NCBI GenBank assembly: GCA_017610485.1
Contig: JAFCBY010000085.1
Coordinates: forward strand, 1-5,062
From: Candidatus Falkowiibacteriota bacterium
GTDB taxonomy: Archaea; Iainarchaeota; Iainarchaeia; Iainarchaeales; GCA-2688035
Direction of reading: 5' to 3'
DNA: 5,062 bases
The position numbers were made by a program, and so were the translations under genes. This document shows, piece by piece, positions 1 through 5,062 of this stretch. The notes below the pieces were generated by a model. That model made no database searches, was not told where the DNA came from, and worked only from the letters and a program-made list of their open reading frames with translations. How positions within the stretch are numbered: the stretch's first letter is position 1; each line of letters begins with the position of its first letter.

Positions 1-85
1 TATCGGCGTTTTAAGCGCCGAGTGGGGGTACGGCAAGCCCGAACCCAAGTGAGGGCTTGACGGGGGAGCGAGGCGCAAGGGGGTT
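1..85. other. GC-rich non-coding stretch with inverted repeats
   Basis: This stretch is clearly richer in G and C, with many G-runs, than the adjacent gene. It holds two perfect inverted repeats: a 6-bp stem (3-8 with 16-21, 7-nt loop) and a 7-bp stem (34-40 with 53-59, 12-nt loop). A third palindrome follows at 86-106. No reading frame here resembles a known protein. Together the hairpins suggest the end of a dispersed repeat or mobile element, or a structured RNA. The window edge cuts it off, so its identity is open. Confidence 0.4.
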
Positions 86-106
86 ATAGGGGGCGAAGCC
101 CCCTAT
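86..106. repeat. Perfect 9-bp palindromic hairpin
   Basis: Positions 86-94 pair perfectly with 98-106 around a GAA loop (TTC on the minus strand), with a core of five G-C pairs followed by C-G. The stop codon of the minus-strand gene (103-105) lies inside the right arm. It could act as a 3' hairpin for that gene. It could equally be the terminal palindrome of an inserted or dispersed element that supplied the stop codon. There is no T-run after it on the minus strand, so a classical intrinsic terminator is unlikely. Confidence 0.7.
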
Positions 107-732
107 CCCATTGTTATCCCTGTAGTCTTTGTTGAATGAATCCCTTTAGAGCCTAGGCCGCTAATCACATGCCCTGCACCGTTGAGGGTAATTCCATTGT
201 CATCTATTTCAATTGTTTTATAATTGATATCAGTTGTCAGGGCGCCTGTTAAGGTTATTGGATCCCAAGTGCCGACTTCTGGGTCGTTTCCATAGTCGTC
301 TTCCCAGCCTGTGCTTGTCAGAAAAATTGTAGAGGGGTGGGTTTGGATAAACACCAAGTGCTCCTGCGAGAGGTCCTGCTCATAGGTATAGCTTCCTGTT
401 CCGTCTGTTGTGAATTCAACGAGGTTGCGGTGACTGTCCTCATACTTGTAGTAGGTCGTGTTTGGAGCAAAACCGCTGATGGTTATTGTTGTTGAAGTCG
501 CTTCGGAAACCGGTTCTACATAGATTGTTACCATTTCCGGCACTGACTGAAGCAGTACCTTGATTTCCTCACTGCTATTTACTGAAATGTTTAGATAAGA
601 ACTGTCTGTTATCTCGAAGTTTGTTCCTGTTCCCTCCAATATGCCTGGAAGGATTCCAGCAAAAGCGCTGCTGGCATTTGCCAATACTAGAAAAAGCATT
701 GCTGCAACTAGGTATGTCTTTGCTCTGTTCAT
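103..732 (-). CDS. Secreted beta-helix-type surface protein, probably truncated at the C-terminus
   Basis: The 209-residue product has a clear Sec signal peptide: basic start (R3, K5), hydrophobic core 7-18, and an AFA site with likely cleavage after A25. Residues about 40-140 form a beta-rich domain with Y/T-rich strands (for example TTYYKYED at about 92-99) and several N-X-S/T sequons. I associate this segment with archaeal and candidate-phylum surface proteins, where it precedes parallel beta-helix repeats; this is recollection, not a search. Residues about 155-209 read like the opening of such a helix: IEIDDNGITLNGAGHVISG, then KGIHSTKTTGITMG. Family members normally continue for many rungs, but this one stops after about one, inside a palindrome at 86-106. 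It is therefore probably a truncated or interrupted gene. The ATG is fixed by a perfect GGTGAT Shine-Dalgarno 5 nt upstream. The function may be surface adhesion or glycan interaction, which is inference. Confidence 0.75.
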   Translation of the reverse strand: MNRAKTYLVAAMLFLVLANASSAFAGILPGILEGTGTNFEITDSSYLNISVNSSEEIKVLLQSVPEMVTIYVEPVSEATSTTITISGFAPNTTYYKYEDSHRNLVEFTTDGTGSYTYEQDLSQEHLVFIQTHPSTIFLTSTGWEDDYGNDPEVGTWDPITLTGALTTDINYKTIEIDDNGITLNGAGHVISGLGSKGIHSTKTTGITMG

Positions 733-778
733 GAGCTATCACCCCCATTATTTTTTTTCTAAAAGTGCCTAAAAAGCT
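733..778 (-). promoter_or_regulatory. Ribosome binding site and possible promoter of the beta-helix gene
   Basis: Reading the minus strand, GGGGGTGAT (737-745) ends 5 nt before the ATG. It contains GGTGAT, complementary to the archaeal 16S rRNA 3' end, and is the strongest Shine-Dalgarno in the window. An AT-rich GCTTTTTAGG at about 768-777 could be a TATA box giving a leader of about 15 nt. A second candidate, GATAAAAGG near 795-803, would give about 38 nt. The T-runs at 771-775 and 761-764 (minus-strand sense) could also terminate the pilin transcript, so read-through co-transcription is possible. Confidence 0.5.
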
Positions 779-811
779 GTTCTTTTAGTCAAGTCCCTTT
801 TATCTGCCTAA

Positions 812-1729
812 TTACTGTATGTTTACAAAAGCCTTTGGCAGTTCGGTATGCGCTATATGAAAATTGGCGCCGTTTGATTGGATTAAAAAGTCGTCCATGT
901 TGTTTCCCATGAGCAGTACTCCTGCCCCTGTATTTATGGTTACAACATTCCAGCCTTGATTTAGGGTGGTGGTAACTGGCGGTAAGATACCAAACGACAC
1001 GTCTGCCGTCGTTCCAGGTGTGTAGCTTACCACGTAGAACGCAAGCGCAATATCGCCTGTTGCTGTCCACATGCCTGCAAGGTCTGTAGTGCCTGTTGTG
1101 GATTGAATTCCCCCAAACTGAATTACTGTTGGTCCTGCGTTGGTTACCAGCAAGTCCGCTCCGAAGGGATTTGCCTCAACCACATATTCGCAGTCCTCTA
1201 CGTCTCCTGCTTCGCAGTCTACGTCGCCGTCTCCGTCGTTGTCTATTCCGTCGTTGCTTATTTCTATGGTGTCTGGGGCGTCTGTGCTGATTGTGGAGGT
1301 TATGGTTCTTGTCAGGCCTGTTGAGCCCTCCACATAGGTTATGGTTACCTCGTCGGCGTGTACCAATCCTTTTGCTGAAATAGTGAATTCGTCGCCTGCG
1401 TTGATGGTCACGTCGTCAAACCTGTGGACAGTGCCGTTGTAGGTTACTGTGGCGTATCCCTCTTCGTCGTCAAACTTTATGTCCAGGAAGGGGTTTATCG
1501 TGATTTTTTGGCCTGTGGCGTTCTGCAGCACCAGCATTAGGGTGTCGCCGTCTGCGCCAACGCCCTTGCAGATCATTGTGAGAAAGCTGGTGCAGGTGTT
1601 TGCGTTGATTCCGGTGCCCACAACCAGGACCAACACTCCAACAAGTGAGGCTATAAGCACGAGGGCCCACCCATAGGTGAGAAGATATTCTAGTGAACTC
1701 TGCGCCCCTTTTCCTATTTTACAGGCCAT
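812..1729 (-). CDS. Class III signal peptide (archaeal type IV pilin-like) protein with Ca-type loop
   Basis: The 305-residue product starts with a short basic leader followed by GAQSSLEYLLTYGWALVLIA. This is the class III signal peptide family (DUF361 type) cut by an EppA/PibD-like prepilin peptidase. Likely cleavage is between A9 and Q10, leaving Q at +1 and the pilin glutamate E14 at +5. Residues 15-37 form the hydrophobic assembly helix. Residues 40-150 are beta-rich with C46 and C54. Residues 160-172 (NDGIDNDGDGDVDC includes this stretch) alternate Asp and Gly like a thrombospondin type 3 or EF-hand calcium loop, closed by C172 and C180. Residues 185-305 look like a beta-sandwich. A TTG codon 51 bp upstream would add 17 residues, but it lies upstream of the TATA box, so this ATG is preferred. 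At 305 residues it is long for a major pilin, so it may be a minor or tip pilin or an adhesin. Confidence 0.8.
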   Translation of the reverse strand: MACKIGKGAQSSLEYLLTYGWALVLIASLVGVLVLVVGTGINANTCTSFLTMICKGVGADGDTLMLVLQNATGQKITINPFLDIKFDDEEGYATVTYNGTVHRFDDVTINAGDEFTISAKGLVHADEVTITYVEGSTGLTRTITSTISTDAPDTIEISNDGIDNDGDGDVDCEAGDVEDCEYVVEANPFGADLLVTNAGPTVIQFGGIQSTTGTTDLAGMWTATGDIALAFYVVSYTPGTTADVSFGILPPVTTTLNQGWNVVTINTGAGVLLMGNNMDDFLIQSNGANFHIAHTELPKAFVNIQ

Positions 1730-1770
1730 CTTTCCACAATTAACTGGTTTAAAGTAGTTATAAAAAGTTT
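1730..1770 (-). promoter_or_regulatory. Promoter of the pilin-like gene
   Basis: On the minus strand, TTTTTATAA (1758-1766) is a good archaeal TATA box. Placing transcription start about 26 nt downstream gives about 1736, so the leader before the ATG at 1729 is only about 7 nt. There is no strong Shine-Dalgarno, consistent with a nearly leaderless mRNA. An alternative box is TTTAAA at 1748-1753. The placement argues for the ATG at 1729 over the upstream TTG at 1780. This is prediction from spacing only. Confidence 0.45.
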
Positions 1771-1784
1771 CTATTGCCAAAAAT

Positions 1785-1819
1785 AAGGAATAAATAGGGC
1801 TTTGCCCTAATATACAAGG
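1785..1819 (+). promoter_or_regulatory. Promoter of the FN3 membrane protein gene (probably leaderless)
   Basis: An AT-rich box, TAAATAG at 1791-1797 preceded by purine-rich AAGGAA (a possible BRE), is centred about 26 nt before the ATG at 1820. That predicts transcription start at or next to the start codon, making a leaderless mRNA. No spaced Shine-Dalgarno is present, which fits. It lies back to back with the pilin-like promoter, so both genes share a 90-bp control region. Confidence 0.45.
1795..1809. repeat. Small palindrome between TATA box and start codon
   Basis: TAGGGC (1795-1800) pairs perfectly with GCCCTA (1804-1809) around TTT. It overlaps the end of the predicted TATA box and lies before the predicted transcription start, so it would act as DNA, for instance as a repressor operator, not as an RNA hairpin. 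At 6 bp per arm it could be chance. Confidence 0.3.
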
Positions 1820-2968
1820 ATGTTTGGAAGAATTTCCCTGGTTTTTGCTTTCCTGCTTTTGCTTATATCCTTTGCCTGTGCTATTCCGAGTGTGCCGTCA
1901 GGCCTGAGTGCGGAGTTCAGGCCAGAGGGTGTCTTTATCTCGTGGGAGTATGAGGGCGCACAGGGTGTTTCATTCAAGCTTTACAGAGGTGATATTGGGG
2001 GGGTGCCAAAGGTGCTTGCGGTAACAACCGAGAAGAGCTTCCTTGACTCAACGGTGGTGCCGGGCAAAGAATATGAGTACTCGCTGGTGTCCTTTGACGA
2101 AACAGGTGAAAGCCCGGAGGTCGGCTTTACCATTACAAATCCGCGGGTTGAAGAAAAGCCGTTTTCCATTTCCCTTGTTAAGCCAAAGCAAAAGATTTTT
2201 TCGTTTGGCGAAGAGGTCGAATTCATTGTCAAGGTTGAGAGCCTGCAGTTTGGCGAACTGGAGAACCTCAGTGCCGTTTTGGTAAACCAGCACTCTGGCA
2301 CAGCAAAGGCATTTAATTTTGTTTCCTCGAGAAACGAGTTTGTCCTGCTTGAAAAGCTTCCTGAGGCAGAAGAGGGTGGCAGCGAGGGCTTTTCAATGAA
2401 CTACTCGATTCAGGTCAGCGCCAACTTTGAGGGGGCGGAGTTCTCCGAATCCGAAACCTATGTGCTTACCCTGGTTCCGGTCAAAGAGCTTGACCTGGGG
2501 ATGCTTGCCCAGAACCTCTTCGCAGTCTTTGGGCCAACCTTCTTGTTTTTGATGGTTGCAAGCACGATTGCGTTTGGCGGCTGGAAATACTCGCTGCAGA
2601 GAAAGGCCAGGGCAGACGTACTAAAGCTCGAGCTTTTGGAGATTGAAAAGGAGAGGCATTTGTGGAGGCACGAGGTCTTTAAGCGAAGGATTACGCCCGA
2701 GCAGTTCAGGGAAAAGGAGGCAACTCTGCAGAGCAAGAAGTCTGCAGTTGAGCAAAAGCTTGGCAAGCGCGGGGGAAAAATGCCTTTGCCAAAAAACCCC
2801 TTCCAGGGCTTTTCTTTGGTCGAGGTTAGGGAAATAGTGCGGCTTGTGAAGACAATCAGAAAGCCTGAAAAGGGCTTGACTGAGGATGCTTTGAGGGCAA
2901 AGCTTGTCGGCCTTGGAAAGAGTGAGCGGGTTGCGAAAAAGGTTGCGCAGCTCGTCTTCCGGAAGTAA
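1820..2968 (+). CDS. FN3-domain single-pass membrane protein with coiled-coil cytoplasmic tail
   Basis: The family of this 382-residue protein is not recognised, but its architecture is clear. Residues 1-21 are a signal peptide (hydrophobic 6-19, ACA site, likely cleavage after A21). Residues 24-108 form a fibronectin type III fold: PSVPSGL entry, W42 in strand B, Y55 in strand C, and the YEYSLVSFDETGESP strand-F region at 85-99. Residues 115-220 form a second beta-rich, Ig-like domain. Residues about 232-254 are a transmembrane helix, followed by a basic stop-transfer segment (RKAR, 261-264), so the tail is cytoplasmic. Residues 263-316 are charged and predicted coiled coil. Residues 320-382 are a basic, helical domain with KGLTEDALRAKLVGLGKSER. 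It could link the outside surface to an intracellular partner or anchor a surface structure; its divergent placement from the pilin-like gene suggests the latter. The ATG fits the leaderless promoter. Confidence 0.8.
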   Translation: MFGRISLVFAFLLLLISFACAIPSVPSGLSAEFRPEGVFISWEYEGAQGVSFKLYRGDIGGVPKVLAVTTEKSFLDSTVVPGKEYEYSLVSFDETGESPEVGFTITNPRVEEKPFSISLVKPKQKIFSFGEEVEFIVKVESLQFGELENLSAVLVNQHSGTAKAFNFVSSRNEFVLLEKLPEAEEGGSEGFSMNYSIQVSANFEGAEFSESETYVLTLVPVKELDLGMLAQNLFAVFGPTFLFLMVASTIAFGGWKYSLQRKARADVLKLELLEIEKERHLWRHEVFKRRITPEQFREKEATLQSKKSAVEQKLGKRGGKMPLPKNPFQGFSLVEVREIVRLVKTIRKPEKGLTEDALRAKLVGLGKSERVAKKVAQLVFRK

Positions 2969-2985
2969 TAAATTGTTGTTGCCAA

Positions 2986-4857
2986 TCACTTGCTTTTTTT
3001 CGCAAGCTCTTCCTTCAGGAGCCTGCTTATCGTTGCGCCCTCTGCCCTTCCCCTGAGCTCCTTCATTGCATCGCCCATTAGCGCGCCCAGGGCACGCATT
3101 CCCTGTGCCTCAATCAAGGCCTCATTCTTTTCAAGTATTTTGCCTATTGCATCCTGCAAGTCTCCTTTTCCGACCTTTTCAATCTTCATTCCCTTGAGAA
3201 TTTGTTCTGCGTCCGCCCCTGGCATTTTGTTCCATTGCCTTAAAAAGTCCAGGAAAATGTCCTTACTAATCCTTTTCTTTCTTTCAAGCTTCAGGAGGGA
3301 TTCCACCATTTCGTTTGAAACGTTTTTGATGCCCTCCCTCCTCAGCTGGGTTAGGCCGTCCAATAGCAGGCTTGCGGCGGTCTTTGCGCCAAATCCCTTT
3401 TCCAGCAATGACTCAAAGAAGCAGGCATAATTGCTGAGCTTCATCTGATCAACGTGCTTTCCTGACAGGCATTTCTCGGCGTAAAGTTTTTCTCTTTCCT
3501 CAACAGTCAAGGGAAGCCTTTTCGACGTGTCTTCAAGCACTTCCTTTTCCACTGTGACAGGGGCCAAATCTGTCTCAGGGTACATTCTTGCTGCTCCTGG
3601 GAGAGGCCTGCTGTACTCTGTGTTTGCCCCCTCCAACGCATTCCTTGTTTCCTCCGGCACGCCCTCCAAAGCTTGATTGCATCTTTCAAGCACTGTTGCC
3701 AAAGCCCTTTTAGCCCTTGCCTTGTCTGCCTGCACCAAAACAAAGGCGTCGTCCATTACACAGTTGCATTTGTGCTTGACATGCTCAACCTCCCTTTCGC
3801 TGACGTCGTAGGCTGGCAGCTCGTCTGAGTGGAGGATGCCCTTTAGGCCGGCCCTTGCCTTTACATAGCCTGCGAGCTCTGTTCCAAATCTTCTTCCCGG
3901 CTGGACTTCCTTGCCCAAAAGGCCTGACATTTTGTGGAGCTTTACCCCGAAAACAGCTTTCCCTTTCAAAAACTTGCATTCGCTGCCTGCAAAAATTTGG
4001 GACAGGTCAAAAATGCCTTCGCCCTCAAAATCTTTTGCGGAAATTTTCCTCTTCTTCATTTCCGCCCTTATCTCAACCAGGGCAACCTGCCTCTGCACTT
4101 CCCTTCTGACATATTCATCAATCATTCCCAGGTCCTGCACGCCCTTTATCTCGACCCTTGCGCCTTTAGCAATAGAAACATTGACATCCTGTCTTATGGT
4201 TCCAAGGCCCCTTTTTGCCTTGCAGGTTCTCCTGAAAAGCTCGCCAATCTTCTTCGCGCACTCCTTGACCTCTTCAGGCGTCTTCAGGTCGGGAGCTGTG
4301 GCAAGCTCAATCAGCGGGATTCCAAGCCTGTCAAGCCTGTAAACAACCTCTTTTTCCCCTCTTTCCATTGGCCTTGCAGCGTCCTCTTCCAGGGCAATGC
4401 TCAAAACACCGACCTTTTTGTTGCTTAGCTCTATTTCGCCACCGAGCGCGACAAGCATTGTCCGCTGAAAGCCCGAAACCACGCTACCCTCAACAACAGT
4501 TTTTCTCATTACGAACAATTCATCCAAAATTTGGGCTTTTGACATTAGCGCAACCTTTAGAACGGTTTCAAACGCTTTTTTGTCTGCTGGGTGAGGAGGT
4601 TCGCTATCGGTTTCAACAAGACAGCAATTGTCTTTGTAACCTTGGTAAACAAATGTCTTGTCTTTGCCAAAAGCTTCCAATGCTGCCTTGTCGTATTCTC
4701 CTAGCTCTGAGGCAACAGCTCTAAGTTTCCTTTTTATAATAAAGTCTGGCTTATCCTCTCTTAGTATAGAAGGGCAGCGGCAAAACAATTTGCCGGTGTC
4801 CAATTGCTGGTGGCATTCCAGGCCTGCCTTTAAACCGAGTTTTTCCCAATCTTCCAT
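2986..4857 (-). CDS. gatE: Glutamyl-tRNA(Gln) amidotransferase subunit E
   Basis: GatE works with GatD to convert Glu-tRNA(Gln) to Gln-tRNA(Gln) in archaea, which generally lack GlnRS. GatE binds the mischarged tRNA, activates Glu with ATP, and receives ammonia from the GatD amidohydrolase. The 623-residue product is of normal family length. Visible landmarks are GLECHQQLDT (12-21, with metal-site-type E14 and H16), SEPPHP (85-90), GSVVSGFQRT (124-133), LEEDAAR (156-162), YRLDRLGIPLIELATAPD (173-190) and RGLGTIRQDVNVSI (216-229). A GAD insert domain follows at about 295-430, with HSDELPAY (343-350) and RPLPGAARMYPETD (417-430). A YqeY-like tail spans about 475-623. The frame extends to a TTG at 4932, but the ATG at 4857 matches the family start and sits just after a TATA box. 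The usual Ile or Val before the conserved His is Cys15 here. gatD is not in the window. No obvious T-run follows the stop. Confidence 0.96.
   Translation of the reverse strand: MEDWEKLGLKAGLECHQQLDTGKLFCRCPSILREDKPDFIIKRKLRAVASELGEYDKAALEAFGKDKTFVYQGYKDNCCLVETDSEPPHPADKKAFETVLKVALMSKAQILDELFVMRKTVVEGSVVSGFQRTMLVALGGEIELSNKKVGVLSIALEEDAARPMERGEKEVVYRLDRLGIPLIELATAPDLKTPEEVKECAKKIGELFRRTCKAKRGLGTIRQDVNVSIAKGARVEIKGVQDLGMIDEYVRREVQRQVALVEIRAEMKKRKISAKDFEGEGIFDLSQIFAGSECKFLKGKAVFGVKLHKMSGLLGKEVQPGRRFGTELAGYVKARAGLKGILHSDELPAYDVSEREVEHVKHKCNCVMDDAFVLVQADKARAKRALATVLERCNQALEGVPEETRNALEGANTEYSRPLPGAARMYPETDLAPVTVEKEVLEDTSKRLPLTVEEREKLYAEKCLSGKHVDQMKLSNYACFFESLLEKGFGAKTAASLLLDGLTQLRREGIKNVSNEMVESLLKLERKKRISKDIFLDFLRQWNKMPGADAEQILKGMKIEKVGKGDLQDAIGKILEKNEALIEAQGMRALGALMGDAMKELRGRAEGATISRLLKEELAKKSK
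2989..3006 (+). terminator. T-run flanked by short inverted repeat, possible terminator of the FN3 gene
   Basis: Seven consecutive T residues (2994-3000) lie 26 bp after the FN3 gene's stop codon, flanked by CTTGC (2989-2993) and GCAAG (3002-3006). Archaeal RNA polymerase often terminates at plain T-runs, so this could end the plus-strand transcript. The site lies inside the 3' end of gatE, where on the minus strand it encodes a lysine-rich tail, so the T-run may simply reflect that coding. Confidence 0.35.
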
Positions 4858-4897
4858 TTCAACCAAACAATTCTTGCAGAAAAAGCTTTTTAAGGGG
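4858..4897 (-). promoter_or_regulatory. gatE promoter
   Basis: On the minus strand, CTTAAAAAG (4886-4894) is a TATA-like box preceded by AAACCCC. Start about 26 nt downstream would fall near 4864, leaving a leader of about 6 nt before the ATG at 4857. No strong Shine-Dalgarno is visible. The box lies downstream of the alternative TTG start, which supports the shorter protein. The 87-bp gap to the upstream partial gene also leaves room for independent transcription. Confidence 0.4.
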
Positions 4898-4944
4898 TTT
4901 TTAGGGAAAAGCAATTCTTTTTCCCAGTTCAAGGCATTCCTGCA

Positions 4945-5062
4945 TTACTTAATTTTTTCATTGGCTTCCCTTATAGTCATTATTTTATTTTTTAATATTG
5001 GGAATATTGAGAAATGCTTTTTGTTTTCAGAAATAATATAGTTTGCCTTTATCTCTATGGCG
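4945..5062 (-). CDS. Probable PIN-domain protein, C-terminal end only
   Basis: An open frame enters from the right edge of the window and ends at TAA (4945-4947), giving 38 residues. The visible part begins AIEIKANYIISENKKHF, then a short FPIL linker, then KIMTIREANEKIK. This matches the C-terminal pattern of PIN-domain ribonucleases such as VapC-type toxins: an 'A.ElkAdYiiT.DkhF' helix-strand followed by a short 'iki.tp.ef' strand and helix. The acidic residue usual in the T.D position appears as Asn in SENKKHF, so the last metal ligand may be missing or shifted to the Glu. The catalytic N-terminal part lies outside the window. It runs in the same direction as gatE, 87 bp upstream of it. The match is short, so the call is tentative. 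Confidence 0.5.
   Translation of the reverse strand, partial: AIEIKANYIISENKKHFSIFPILKNKIMTIREANEKIK

Noticed and set aside
2..52. Short plus-strand open frame at the left edge (IGVLSAEWGYGKPEPK then stop), possibly the end of a transposon protein
   Set aside because: Sixteen residues in GC-rich sequence without a recognisable motif are not enough; it overlaps inverted repeats and no transposase signature is visible.
1096..1337. Overlapping plus-strand open frames rich in Arg, Leu or Ser
   Set aside because: They lie antisense to the pilin-like gene and have low-complexity composition caused by its Asp/Gly/Thr codons.
1730..1780. 17-residue N-terminal extension of the pilin-like protein starting at a TTG
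   Set aside because: Class III signal peptides have short leaders, and the TATA box lies inside the extension.
2458..2989. Minus-strand open frames of up to 175 codons opposite the FN3 gene
   Set aside because: They have shadow composition (Ser/Phe-rich) and no domain, and the opposite strand encodes a coherent multi-domain protein.
3855..5041. Several long plus-strand open frames opposite gatE
   Set aside because: gatE on the other strand matches its family throughout. These frames are by-products of its codon usage, and the last runs over the promoter and the PIN-like fragment.
1..5062. CRISPR array, tRNA or rRNA genes
   Set aside because: No regularly spaced direct repeats, cloverleaf or rRNA-like sequence was seen on either strand.

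Overview
The window looks archaeal, probably from a small-genome DPANN-type lineage such as Diapherotrites or Micrarchaeota; the phylum is a guess from overall style. The firmest evidence is a full-length gatE, the archaea-only subunit of the GatDE Glu-tRNA(Gln) amidotransferase. Supporting evidence is a class III (archaeal pilin-type) signal peptide, TATA-box promoters placed for leaderless or near-leaderless transcripts, and one perfect GGTGAT ribosome binding site.

Layout from left to right: (1) 1-106 is a GC-rich, palindrome-laden non-coding stretch. (2) 103-732 (minus) encodes a secreted protein that enters a right-handed beta-helix and stops after about one rung, exactly at the last palindrome, so it looks truncated. 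(3) 812-1729 (minus) encodes a pilin-like protein with a class III signal peptide, an Asp-rich calcium-type loop and a beta-rich C-terminal half. (4) 1730-1819 is a compact divergent promoter region. (5) 1820-2968 (plus) encodes a membrane protein with an outside FN3 domain, one transmembrane helix and a basic, coiled-coil cytoplasmic tail. (6) 2986-4857 (minus) is gatE, convergent with the previous gene across 17 bp. (7) 4945-5062 (minus) is the C-terminal end of a probable PIN-domain protein that enters from the right edge; its start lies outside the window.

The three left-hand genes all encode envelope or surface proteins: a secreted beta-helix fragment, a pilin-like subunit and an FN3 anchor with a cytoplasmic tail. 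The last two share a bidirectional promoter region. They may form a cell-surface module, but only proximity supports this. gatE is a housekeeping gene; its partner gatD is not in the window. No tRNA, rRNA, CRISPR array or transposase gene was recognised.
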